Below are positions 7,320 to 15,002 of a stretch of 19,360 bases of DNA, piece by piece. The stretch is from Acidobacteriota bacterium (lineage in GTDB: Bacteria > Acidobacteriota > Terriglobia > Terriglobales > Acidobacteriaceae), in NCBI GenBank assembly GCA_021802085.1, contig JAKAAZ010000045.1:1-19360 (forward strand), read 5' to 3'. The translations under genes and the position numbers were made by a program. Each line of letters starts with the position of its first letter. The first letter of the stretch is position 1. Under the pieces are notes generated by a model. The model ran no database searches. It was not told where the DNA came from and worked only from the letters and a program-made list of their open reading frames with translations.

Positions 7320-7834
7320 CACTGTTCCACTCGCATGATTGCCTGCCCCGTCAAAGTAAATGTATGTGGAATCCCTGGGTAGTTGAACAAGGGACCCACC
7401 GTTGCGGTGGTATTGACCTGGACGTATTCGATGATGCGCGCTGGGCTGGGACAAGTCATAAGCGCGGTCGAGCAGGTAATTATCCCTCCCGTGGAGCAGG
7501 CGCAAAAATTCGTGGGCGTCGCCGTGATTCCCGTTACGTTCGGAGCATCCTGGGTCGCCGCCAGCTGTATTCCCGCAGTGTCAGAAGCAGTAATGTGGGT
7601 CTGAGCAGCATACGCAACTCCGGCGCGCGCGGCGTTGGCCACTTCGATGGCGTTATAGGCCAGGCGCCCGAATTCCGCCGCTCCAACTAGCAGCAGAATG
7701 AAAATCGGAAACATCAGCGCAAGTTCCACCAACGCTTGTCCGAGGTCTTTCCGCATGACCGCGTGAGGCGCCGGCAGGCGTATCCAGCGCCCCATGCAAT
7801 CCGTTCGTGAATCGCTCCCGATGACGTTTGTCAT
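7319..7834 (-). CDS. tadE: TadE pseudopilin
   Basis: A 171-aa TadE-family pseudopilin, predicted to be cleaved by the prepilin peptidase and to help pilus initiation. The site is RKDLG-QALVELALMF, with cleavage after G32 and Glu at +5. A hydrophobic helix (FPIFILLLVGAAEFG) and the family segment NAIEVANAARAGVAYAAQ follow. Several cysteines (CACSTGGIITC) occur in the exported part. ATG at 7834 lies 3 nt after the tadG stop (TAAGCCATG) and its stop overlaps the next start, so tadG-tadE-tadE2 are translationally linked. An ATG at codon 27 is an alternative that would give a normal short leader. Confidence 0.88.
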   Translation of the reverse strand: MTNVIGSDSRTDCMGRWIRLPAPHAVMRKDLGQALVELALMFPIFILLLVGAAEFGRLAYNAIEVANAARAGVAYAAQTHITASDTAGIQLAATQDAPNVTGITATPTNFCACSTGGIITCSTALMTCPSPARIIEYVQVNTTATVGPLFNYPGIPHTFTLTGQAIMRVEQ

Positions 7835-7837
7835 GGC

Positions 7838-9106
7838 TTACTCCACCAGCGCAATTTTTGTCAGCGGGGAGGTGCCGACGGTTGTGGAATAGTTCGTGAT
7901 GGATAGAGTTCCGGTCTGATCATTCAGTGTGCCCACGATTAAGTCGGTAATGAGGCTAATTCCGCCACTCTTGTCGCCACCGCTGTCGTGCAAAAATAAT
8001 TGCGCGGTTGGCGCGTAAATGATGCCGTCGATCGTTCCGGTAGAATCGCCAAACTCAAAAGTGATCGTGTTCGTGTTGGCCGGAGGTTGCATGATGGCAA
8101 TCCCACCGTAAGAACCACCGCAGGGCGGCAAAGTACCAGCAGCGCACGGAGGTGGCGCGACAAGGTCGAGATTTGTGGCGGCGGTTCCTTCCGAGAGCGC
8201 ACCGTTATAAATGTCAAGGGTTGTGCCGCCCGCGGCAGACGTTATGCTGCCGCTCAGGTTCACGTTACCCTCAAACACATAGGTCCCCGCACCCAGGGTC
8301 GCATTGCTGATATTCAAGGTTCCCAAACCCGTGCTAAGCGGAGGCGCGCTGTAACAGCCAGCGGATATTGGTCCGGTCAGATTGCCGCCGTTTGGTGTCG
8401 TGCAGGTCATCGTCGTAGGGTCGGGAAACACCAGGCCACCGAGAGGACAGCTCACCGGTGCGATTCCTAAGACCGGGGCAGGAGTACTATCTCCGGTCTG
8501 GCCGCCGTCACCTCCAACGACACCAACCGAACCCGCGGTCAGAGTGCCACCCGCTCCGGTAAACTGCAGCGCATCCGTATTGTTCGAATCAACAATGACC
8601 CCACACGACGGCGCGGATACGTCAAACGACCCCTGCAAGCTCATGGCGCCCACCGCCGACGGGTTGCATACGTAGACGCAACCGTTGGAGGACCCCCCGT
8701 TCCAGGCAACCGCTCTGGCAGCGACCGTCTGGGAGCCGATGTTGAACACTTTCATAAAGAAGGTTGGCTGGTTCTGGGAGACAATTGCTTCCACATATCC
8801 GGCTTGTCCCACATACGCCCCCTCCGTCGGCGGACTGTTGACCGCTACAGTGCCTCCGTTCGTACCGATGATGACGCCATTTTGCGCCGCCGCAGCCTGG
8901 CCGGCCGCTGTCATATCTCCGTAGTTCAACTCAGCGGCACCCGCGATGGCGGCGCTGTCGGCTGCGATCTGCAAATTTCGTTTGGCGTGGAAGAGTGTCC
9001 CCACGTCGGCCGCGAATCCTACAAAACCAAGCAGGCAGGTCATGCACAGCAGCGTGAGCACCATAGCCTGACCACTTTCGTCCTTCAGCTTCGTTGCTAA
9101 TTTCAT
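7838..9106 (-). CDS. tadG: TadG-like pilus assembly protein
   Basis: A 422-aa TadE/G-like protein. The N-terminal Tad domain reads DESGQAMVLTLLCM, then GFVGFAADVGTLFHAKRNLQ and IAADSAAIAGAAEL, the hallmark of TadG (PF13400-type). Unlike TadE, the residue at +5 after the Gly is Leu rather than Glu, so processing by CpaA is doubtful. After about residue 140 a long Gly/Ser/Thr-rich exported region follows, with cysteines (CVYVCNPSA) and FEFGDSTGTIDGIIYAPTA, probably a beta-rich repeat fold. The start at 9106 has an excellent GGAGGA upstream; a reading from 9154 is less likely. It lies 139 nt after pilZ, and no sigma-54 site was found in that gap. Confidence 0.88.
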   Translation of the reverse strand: MKLATKLKDESGQAMVLTLLCMTCLLGFVGFAADVGTLFHAKRNLQIAADSAAIAGAAELNYGDMTAAGQAAAAQNGVIIGTNGGTVAVNSPPTEGAYVGQAGYVEAIVSQNQPTFFMKVFNIGSQTVAARAVAWNGGSSNGCVYVCNPSAVGAMSLQGSFDVSAPSCGVIVDSNNTDALQFTGAGGTLTAGSVGVVGGDGGQTGDSTPAPVLGIAPVSCPLGGLVFPDPTTMTCTTPNGGNLTGPISAGCYSAPPLSTGLGTLNISNATLGAGTYVFEGNVNLSGSITSAAGGTTLDIYNGALSEGTAATNLDLVAPPPCAAGTLPPCGGSYGGIAIMQPPANTNTITFEFGDSTGTIDGIIYAPTAQLFLHDSGGDKSGGISLITDLIVGTLNDQTGTLSITNYSTTVGTSPLTKIALVE

Positions 9107-9191
9107 GACTTCCTCCCCGAACGCCGCAGACGTCGCATTCTCATCCAAACGCATGCCATCCGTTTCGCGCTCTACATCTCCTGCCTATCTT

Positions 9192-9235
9192 GAGTGTTTG
9201 GTGCTGGGCGTTGTTGGCGTCATGCTCCAACACTC
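9192..9235 (-). other. Imperfect inverted repeat in the pilZ-tadG gap
   Basis: GAGTGTTTGG (9192-9201) and CCAACACTC (9227-9235) can pair with one bulged base around a 25-nt loop. It lies between pilZ and tadG, 86 nt before the tadG start. It could be an RNA processing or attenuation structure. There is no T-run, so it is not a good terminator. Confidence 0.3.
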
Positions 9236-9245
9236 TTGACTCTCC

Positions 9246-9653
9246 TCATTCAACCCGCCGAACAAACTTCTTCAGTGACTTCTGGCCCCCTGCATGGCCC
9301 CGAGGGTCGTGGCCATTCTGCGAAAAATTCTGCGTCAATGGCAAAAATTCCATGCCTACGCCATCTGCTCCATGCCGAACCGCCTTGGCATGAACCGCAA
9401 TCGAATGCTCAGGGTCTATTACAGCGCTGTCCGACTGTTGCAGCCTCATCATCAGCACTGTGCCCAGATACCACCGCTCTTCTGTCAACAAATACATTCC
9501 CGTCAAGCTGATTTCGCGGATGCTGTGCGGCGTCGGTGGCCCGCCGTCCCAATAATAGGCAACCAGGCCAGGAAGAACGTGGCGCTCGGCTCTTCGGCGC
9601 TCCTGGCCCAACAATCTCCGCAAAAAAGCCTTTACTGGCCTCCCATGCGTCAC
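9246..9653 (-). CDS. PilZ domain protein
   Basis: A 135-aa, single-domain PilZ protein, the class that binds cyclic di-GMP. The RxxxR motif is R20-R24 in ERRRAERH. The second motif is EISLTG (47-52), the place of the usual (D/N)xSxxG, so Glu replaces Asp/Asn. This is followed by MYLLTEERWYLGT, and by GVGMEFLPL near 98-106. The basic N- and C-terminal tails are short. The start is GTG at 9653, 6 nt after the DUF192 stop, with AAAGGA about 11 nt upstream. Lying inside the tad operon, it is a candidate for linking second-messenger level to pilus assembly or retraction; ligand binding is inferred. Confidence 0.85.
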   Translation of the reverse strand: MTHGRPVKAFLRRLLGQERRRAERHVLPGLVAYYWDGGPPTPHSIREISLTGMYLLTEERWYLGTVLMMRLQQSDSAVIDPEHSIAVHAKAVRHGADGVGMEFLPLTQNFSQNGHDPRGHAGGQKSLKKFVRRVE

Positions 9654-9659
9654 ATTCGC

Positions 9660-10130
9660 TCATTTCCTTTGCCCAATGAGACATTCCGGAACTCTTTGCA
9701 TCAATCTCTCTTCTATCTCGTCAGCCGCGCAGATGACCAGTTGATCTCCTGGCTGCGTCTGCGACGAATAAATCGTATGGGTGGGCAATTCCAGCACGCT
9801 CGCAGCATGGATTTTGAGCGGCCCAACGCGAAATCGCGGGAAGTGCTCGGTCACGCAAACGACGCGATAATTCTCATCCAAATAAATCAGATCCAAAGGA
9901 AACAACACGCCCCAGGTATGAACTCCGCTCGAAGGGACCACCCAGAGTCCTTCGTCGGACCTCATGTTGAACCTTCCAATCAACCCTTTCAGGCGCTTGA
10001 AAATAGTATCCGCCGGGGTGACGCCCAGACTGAGGAAGCATTCTCGTGTCTGGTTGTATACGCAGTAGGTCGGTGTTTCCATGTCATCCCCAGGGCTTTG
10101 GCTGTTCCCGCAATCGGGCGTTCTATTCAC
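9660..10130 (-). CDS. DUF192 family protein (copy 2)
   Basis: A 156-aa DUF192 protein, clearly diverged from the copy at 884-1336. Core motifs are FKRLKGLIGR, DEGLWVVPSSGVHTWGVLFPLDLIYLD, RVGPLKIHAASVLELP and QPGDQLVI. The usual SVHTFGMRF segment has become GVHTWGVLF, and a C-terminal helix (DEIEERLMQR) is added. The start is GTG at 10130 with AGGAG 6 nt upstream (10137-10141); an ATG at 10082 with GGGGA is the alternative and would remove 16 residues that are not part of the domain. It precedes pilZ by 6 nt. Function unknown. Two paralogues in two pilus operons suggest non-redundant roles. Confidence 0.85.
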   Translation of the reverse strand: MNRTPDCGNSQSPGDDMETPTYCVYNQTRECFLSLGVTPADTIFKRLKGLIGRFNMRSDEGLWVVPSSGVHTWGVLFPLDLIYLDENYRVVCVTEHFPRFRVGPLKIHAASVLELPTHTIYSSQTQPGDQLVICAADEIEERLMQRVPECLIGQRK

Positions 10131-10230
10131 GCTCGGCTCCTAACACGGATCCGAGCATCCATGCGTTCTCTTCCATCGACATCGTTCAAGCAGCAATCCT
10201 GCTCCTAACATCAGGAACAGCTATACCGAC

Positions 10231-10324
10231 CCTTCCCTGTAAGGAAGGACGGCATCCAGATCCATATTTCGCTGGAGTGTCGCATGTCGCGTCGCTCCAG
10301 CCCGGTAATGACAACATGCCGGGC
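10231..10324. repeat. Cluster of three hairpins between the small membrane gene and DUF192
   Basis: Three inverted repeats in a row: CCTTCC / GGAAGG (10231-10248, 6-nt loop); GCTGGAG / CTCCAGC (10271-10301) with an inner CGC/GCG pairing; and GCCCGG / CCGGGC (10300-10324). They occupy much of the 220-nt gap between two parts of the tad gene train. No sigma-54 promoter or T-run was seen. They may be a dispersed palindromic (REP-like) element or an RNA processing and stability region that sets the ratio of upstream to downstream gene products. Confidence 0.5.
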
Positions 10325-10350
10325 ATCGCTTCCACCGCACCTCGAAATGT

Positions 10351-10446
10351 TTAGCGGACGCGTGTGCGGCGACGCTGAATCAGAATGAATAGTATGATGA
10401 CGCAAAAAACGCCGGCAACTACTCGAATGATGGTTACGTTATCCAT
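10351..10446 (-). CDS. Small single-pass membrane protein (31 aa), tad operon
   Basis: The minus strand encodes MDNVTIIRVVAGVFCVIILF, then ILIQRRRTRVR and a TAA stop. It is a 31-residue peptide with one hydrophobic helix (about 5-23) and a strongly basic tail (RRRTRVR), which by the positive-inside rule should stay in the cytoplasm. ATG at 10446 has GGGAG 7 nt upstream (AAGGGAGAATTGCA), a better ribosome site than several of its neighbours. It begins 17 nt after the tadC stop, in the same orientation, and so should be co-transcribed. I do not recognise a named family. It could be a small regulator or stabiliser of the TadB/TadC platform. Coding status rests on start, ribosome site, composition and position. 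Confidence 0.65.
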   Translation of the reverse strand: MDNVTIIRVVAGVFCVIILFILIQRRRTRVR

Positions 10447-10463
10447 TGCAATTCTCCCTTCTC

Positions 10464-11375
10464 TCAACGGTTAAAGAACTGTTTAAAAGAGTCCGCCATG
10501 ATAATGACAGCGGGGCCTAAAGTCACAAGAAACAGCGACGGAAAAATGAAAAAAACGAGTGGAAACACCAGCTTGACGCTGGTCTTCGCCGCTTGCTCTT
10601 CCACTTTCTGGCGACGCTGGGTCCTTAGCGTGTCGGAATGAACGCGCAAGGTCTTCGCAACACTGGTCCCGAACTGTTCGGACTGGACCAGTACCGAAAC
10701 CAGATTGCGTACGACATCGACGCCGGTACGTTCTGCAAAATGCTTCCACGCATCGGTGCGTGCGCGCCCCGCGCGTTGTTCCAGCACAACGACGTTTAAT
10801 TCATCGGTGACCGCCGGTTGCGCCATACGAAGTTCCTCGGACGTGCGAGCGGTCGCCTGGTCGAGGCTCTGGCCGGCTTCGATGCAAATGACGAGGAGGT
10901 CCAGAATGTCTGGCAGGCCGCGCCGAATGGCTGCCTGGCGGACGGAAATCCTCCTTCCCAACCAAAAATCCGGTGCTAGAAATCCCCCGCCGAGCGCCAC
11001 TAAATAGACCAGGAATGGGTTGGCGTGAGCGAGCCCGGCAATTGTCACCAGCACGCACAATACCGTAGGAATCAGCACCTTCGCGCCATAGAAGTTCTTG
11101 ATCGCGGAATCCCCGCGATACCCCGCGCGAATGAGACGCTGCTGCGTCACCGAGACTTCCGCCTGGCTCTTCGGCAGGACGCGCTCAAATTGCTCGATAA
11201 CTCCGCCTAACGCGTGGCCGGTGTATTGCATGACACTCGATAGATTTCCGCGCTTTTCGTTCGGTGTGATTACCGCATGGATACGCTGCAGCATGGCCTC
11301 CCGATAGAACAAGAGAAAGCCGCCACTTACGAACAGCAGAAAGATCACGAGAAATGTGAAAACGGCGAATCCCAT
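10464..11375 (-). CDS. tadC: TadC inner-membrane platform protein
   Basis: A 303-aa GspF-like platform protein of the Tad system. One N-terminal membrane helix (1-23), a linker, two helices (about 98-138) and the T2SSF domain (about 155-285) are present. The TadC-type signature is RRGLPDILDLLVICIEAGQS at 151-170. A C-terminal helix pair (VFPLVFFIFPSLFLVTLGPA) ends the protein. ATG at 11375 follows the tadB stop by 9 nt with AAGGTGG upstream. TadB and TadC form the membrane base driven by CpaF. Length is as expected. Confidence 0.93.
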   Translation of the reverse strand: MGFAVFTFLVIFLLFVSGGFLLFYREAMLQRIHAVITPNEKRGNLSSVMQYTGHALGGVIEQFERVLPKSQAEVSVTQQRLIRAGYRGDSAIKNFYGAKVLIPTVLCVLVTIAGLAHANPFLVYLVALGGGFLAPDFWLGRRISVRQAAIRRGLPDILDLLVICIEAGQSLDQATARTSEELRMAQPAVTDELNVVVLEQRAGRARTDAWKHFAERTGVDVVRNLVSVLVQSEQFGTSVAKTLRVHSDTLRTQRRQKVEEQAAKTSVKLVFPLVFFIFPSLFLVTLGPAVIIMADSFKQFFNR

Positions 11376-11384
11376 AACCCACCT

Positions 11385-12356
11385 TCAAACATCCATGTTG
11401 ACAATCTTCCGAATAACCAGGGCGCCGGCGAGCGTCATACCGGCCGCGGTGTAGAGAAGCTTGACGCCGATCGGGCGCTTCCATAAAAGGCTCATGGCAT
11501 CGGGATTGACCAGATATAAACCGATTCCGAGTACAATGGGGAGAAATGACAGTATCCAACCTGTCAAACGCCCTTGAGCGGTATGGACACGAACCTGCCG
11601 TTTCAAGCGGTACCGCTCGCGAATCACATAGGCTGTCTTGTCAAGCACCTCGGCAAGATTCCCTCCGCTCTCCTTCTGAATCAGAATCGCCGTGACGACG
11701 ATTCTCAGGTCCTGCAGCGGAACTCTTATGAGCAAATTGCTCATGGCCGTTCTCAAGTCAAGCCCATAGTTCTGCTCCTCGAAACAAATGCGAAATTCGG
11801 CCCCAATGGGATCCGGAGATTCGTGAGCGACCAGACCCAGTGCGCCAACTAAACTGTGACCGGCGCGGAGCGCGCTCACCATCAAGTCCAGTGCCTCTGG
11901 CAGCTCCTGTTCAAATTTATTGAAGCGCTGCCTGCGTTTGTGAAGCACGTAAAATATGGGTGTTCCGCCCACAAGCAGCCCGATCAGAACTGCGAAGATC
12001 ACATTTCCGGTACGCAGATAAATCAGATAGGCCGGAAACGCGAAACACGCTGCGGACATTAGCAGCAAACCCCCAGCAGTCCATTTCACATTGGCCTGGT
12101 ATAGCAAGCCGCGCAGACGGGGCGCAACCTCGATCTTCAACAGCCAGCGATTGACCCAGGGAACCGCGCTCAGTAGTTCGCTCTTGCGGATATCGACGAT
12201 CGGATCACCCGATCGCGACTGCTCGAAAGCAAGCGCCGACTGGAGCACAGCCAAGGTCTGCTTGGTCTGCTCGGAAGCGCCTACACCGCTCGCCACCAGA
12301 ACCAGTGACAGTACAATGAATACGCCGATAAACACCAACACCAGCAGCAATAACAT
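11385..12356 (-). CDS. tadB: TadB inner-membrane platform protein
   Basis: A 323-aa GspF-like protein, partner of TadC. Membrane helices lie at about 1-23, 95-112, 118-138, 266-285 and 298-316. The T2SSF domain occupies about 150-260, with the TadB signature ELPEALDLMVSALRAGHSL (151-169) and ILIQKESGGNLAEVLDK (224-240). ATG at 12356 lies 26 nt after the cpaF stop; the upstream GGGGGG is only a fair ribosome site. The order cpaF-tadB-tadC is the conserved core of Tad loci. Confidence 0.93.
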   Translation of the reverse strand: MLLLLVLVFIGVFIVLSLVLVASGVGASEQTKQTLAVLQSALAFEQSRSGDPIVDIRKSELLSAVPWVNRWLLKIEVAPRLRGLLYQANVKWTAGGLLLMSAACFAFPAYLIYLRTGNVIFAVLIGLLVGGTPIFYVLHKRRQRFNKFEQELPEALDLMVSALRAGHSLVGALGLVAHESPDPIGAEFRICFEEQNYGLDLRTAMSNLLIRVPLQDLRIVVTAILIQKESGGNLAEVLDKTAYVIRERYRLKRQVRVHTAQGRLTGWILSFLPIVLGIGLYLVNPDAMSLLWKRPIGVKLLYTAAGMTLAGALVIRKIVNMDV

Positions 12357-12382
12357 ATCTCGCCCCCCAACCCTCGGCTTGG

Positions 12383-13666
12383 CTAGTTCACTTCCAGCGC
12401 CTGCTCAAACAGACCCGTCGGCAGGAAGATACCCGAAACGCGGAGCTGCTCAAGGAACTTGGGACGGATGCGGGTGGGCTGAAATGCGCCAATTACCCTG
12501 CCGTCCGGTCCAATGCCTTTTTTGTTGAAACTAAAAATCTCGTGCATGCTGATCACGCTTTCTTCCATGCCGGTGATCTCGGAAATGCTGGTCACCTTGC
12601 GGCTGCCATCACTGAGGCGGGAGACTTGGATCACAATGGCAATCGCGGAAGCGATCTGCTGACGCACAGTCCGTTCCGGAATATTCAAATTGCTCATCGC
12701 TACCATGGACTCGAGTCTGGACAAGGCATCGCGCGGAGTATTGGCGTGAATGGTAGTCATCGAGCCTTCGTGGCCGGTGTTCATGGCCTGGAGCATGTCG
12801 AATGCTTCCTCTCCGCGCACCTCGCCGATGATGATCCGATCGGGACGCATACGTAGGCTGTTGATTAGCAATTGACGCTGGCGAATCGCCCCGACACCTT
12901 CTATGTTGGGTGGCCGAGTTTCCAGCCGTACGATGTTTTGCTGCGCGAGCTGGAGCTCAGCCGCATCTTCGATAGTGACAAGGCGTTCGGCAGACGGAAT
13001 GTATTGCGACAGAATATTGAGAAATGTCGTCTTGCCGGCTCCGGTGCCTCCCGAGATCAGGATGCTGATCCGAGCGCGCACGGCGGCGGCCAACATTTCC
13101 ATCATCTCCGGCGAAACTGTTTTCAATTCCACTAACTTCTTTGCGGAAGTAGGGCCTGTGCCAAATCGTCGTATGGATAAAGCGGGGCCGTCGAGCGCCA
13201 GCGGCGGAATAATCGCATTTACGCGAGAACCGTCGGCCAGCCGCGCGTCCACCATGGGAGAAGATTCGTCTACCCTGCGCCCTACGCGCGAAACGATGCG
13301 GTCGATGATCTGCAACAGGTGGCGATCATCGCGAAAGCTCGCGTCGATCCGTTGCAGAACTCCGCCACGCTCAATAAAAACATGGTCTGAGCCGTTTACC
13401 AGGATTTCCGAGACGGTCGTGTCGCGGAGCAGCGGCTCCAGTGGTCCGAGGCCAAAAACTTCATCCAGCAGGTCGGCTTGGATTTTCTCTTGTTCGCCAA
13501 GACTTAACGGCACTCGCTGGTCGCCGATGATCTGGTTCACCATGCCGGCCACCGCCTGGCGCGCCTGAGCAGAGTTGACGCGCGACAGCTTCTCCAAATC
13601 GAGCTTGGAGATCAGCACCCGATGCGCTTCCGATTTGAGCTGTTCGAGATTCAGCGTTTCCGCCAT
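12383..13666 (-). CDS. cpaF: CpaF/TadA pilus assembly ATPase
   Basis: A 427-aa type II/IV secretion ATPase that powers Flp pilus extension and probably retraction. The N-terminal domain reaches about residue 150 (GPLEPLLRDTTVSEILVNG). Walker A is GGTGAGKT at 206-213, the Asp box is TIEDAAEL (231-238), Walker B is RIIIGEVRGEEA (277-288), and the His box GHEGSMTTIHAN is at 298-309. All catalytic motifs are intact. ATG at 13666 is 41 nt after the cpaE stop with GGGTGA upstream. The protein is typical in length for CpaF. Confidence 0.96.
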   Translation of the reverse strand: MAETLNLEQLKSEAHRVLISKLDLEKLSRVNSAQARQAVAGMVNQIIGDQRVPLSLGEQEKIQADLLDEVFGLGPLEPLLRDTTVSEILVNGSDHVFIERGGVLQRIDASFRDDRHLLQIIDRIVSRVGRRVDESSPMVDARLADGSRVNAIIPPLALDGPALSIRRFGTGPTSAKKLVELKTVSPEMMEMLAAAVRARISILISGGTGAGKTTFLNILSQYIPSAERLVTIEDAAELQLAQQNIVRLETRPPNIEGVGAIRQRQLLINSLRMRPDRIIIGEVRGEEAFDMLQAMNTGHEGSMTTIHANTPRDALSRLESMVAMSNLNIPERTVRQQIASAIAIVIQVSRLSDGSRKVTSISEITGMEESVISMHEIFSFNKKGIGPDGRVIGAFQPTRIRPKFLEQLRVSGIFLPTGLFEQALEVN

Positions 13667-13707
13667 ATGTCACCCGTCCGTTGATGCGAAAAATATTTCC
13701 TAAGGCT

Positions 13708-14964
13708 TCATCCAAATAAACTGAACGGCTTCTTTTTCTCCGGATTCTTCGGCAAACCACAGGCCATTCTCGCCATCTGGCGGATCACCCGGGAAATCGG
13801 AGAATCTTCCAGCGCCAGCGCATTCGCTGTGTTCTGCGCGCGCAAAGTGGTTTGATAATCGCTCGGGATTTTCCATTGCGGCTGTTGCGTCAGTGCTTTT
13901 CCGATTTCTTTTTCATCGATCCCGAGTGAGCGTTGCGTAAAGCGGTTCAGCACGATCTCAGGTTTGAAATTGGAGGTCGCAAAGAACTCGCCGATCAGTC
14001 GATGGGAATTGCGCAGTTCGGGAATGCTGACCTGCGTGATCAGGTAAACATTGGAGGCGTCCTTGAAGAGAGTCCTGCTGGTCGGTCCCATGTTCGAACC
14101 GGCGTCTACGATCACATAATCAAAAGTCTGCCGAGCCACAGTGAGCAATCGCTCGACGGCCTCAACCGTAGCTCGAATCGGAACGTACCCGTCTGGTGCG
14201 GCCAGAACGGAAAGCCCCGAGCTATGCTTGCTCAGCAATTTTGAAAAGAAATTTGAATCCAGTCGGTTGAAATTATCGAGGGCGTTGACCACCGAAAACT
14301 CGGCGCGTATGCCGAGGCCAAGCGCCGCATCCCCGATTGGCAGACCGAGATCGATCAATAGGGTGGTCTGATGGGACTCCTGGGCGACCGCGACCGCGAA
14401 GTTGGAGGCGACGGTGGTCACACCGGAACCGCCTTTCGCTCCTATAAACACCATCAGCTTTCCCAGCGCCTTCTTGGCGGGGCGGCCAACTGGACGGCGA
14501 ACCATCGCGCGCACCAGGGCTTCCTCAATTGCTCCCGGCGTGATGGGCAGCGACAGAAACTCACGGGCGCCAGCTCGCATACAGCGGACCAGCATGGCTG
14601 AATCCGCCCGCGCGGAATAGACCATCACGGTGACAGAGCTGCTGGTGGCGCAGATAGCCTCTACCAGGTCGAGAGCGTGTTCCGCATCGGTGTCCAGCTC
14701 AATAATGACGACATCGTAATCGGACTCCAACAGCCGCGGCACATCGTCAAGGCCGGGATACGACGTCAGCTCCCTTGTTACACGCGCCTGCGATCCAACC
14801 AAGGCATCTGCGATCGCGTTGCGGCGCAGCTCCTCTGGGCCAATCAAGGCAACCGTCAAGATGTCGGCGCTAAGCGAGTCGCGGTCCTGAGTTCTGGTCG
14901 CCATCAGCAATTTGCGATTCCCTTCTGCTTGCGGCTTTCTGTCCACTTGAGTTGAAATTCGCAT
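13708..14964 (-). CDS. cpaE: CpaE/TadZ pilus localisation ATPase (MinD/ParA-like)
   Basis: A Flp pilus localisation factor with a receiver-like N-terminal domain and a ParA/MinD-type ATPase domain. The receiver-like part includes ILTVALIGPEELRR, YDVVIIELD and RCMRAGAREFLSLP. The ATPase P-loop is AKGGSGVTT, where the second (canonical) lysine of GKT is replaced by Val; such deviant P-loops are common in TadZ/CpaE. FDYVIVDAGSN is the Walker B/switch region. The tail is basic and Phe-rich. The start is uncertain. TTG at 15006 overlaps the cpaA stop (TTGA), ATG at 14964 was chosen here, and ATG at 14904 is also possible; none has a strong ribosome site, so translation is probably coupled to cpaA. 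Confidence 0.9.
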   Translation of the reverse strand: MRISTQVDRKPQAEGNRKLLMATRTQDRDSLSADILTVALIGPEELRRNAIADALVGSQARVTRELTSYPGLDDVPRLLESDYDVVIIELDTDAEHALDLVEAICATSSSVTVMVYSARADSAMLVRCMRAGAREFLSLPITPGAIEEALVRAMVRRPVGRPAKKALGKLMVFIGAKGGSGVTTVASNFAVAVAQESHQTTLLIDLGLPIGDAALGLGIRAEFSVVNALDNFNRLDSNFFSKLLSKHSSGLSVLAAPDGYVPIRATVEAVERLLTVARQTFDYVIVDAGSNMGPTSRTLFKDASNVYLITQVSIPELRNSHRLIGEFFATSNFKPEIVLNRFTQRSLGIDEKEIGKALTQQPQWKIPSDYQTTLRAQNTANALALEDSPISRVIRQMARMACGLPKNPEKKKPFSLFG

Positions 14965-15002
14965 GTTATTTTGTGAAATCGCCTTAATTTGTACATCTGT
15001 CC

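Noticed and set aside
10289..10336. Two GC-N10-CC spacings (10289-10302, 10323-10336) that could be minus-strand sigma-54 promoters for DUF192
   Set aside because: The -12 half lacks TTGC and the -24 half lacks TGGC; only the bare dinucleotide spacing matches, which is expected by chance.
13708..14964. Loss of the canonical P-loop lysine in CpaE as a sign of a broken gene
   Set aside because: KGGSGVTT-type deviant P-loops are usual in the TadZ/CpaE family, and the rest of the protein is intact.
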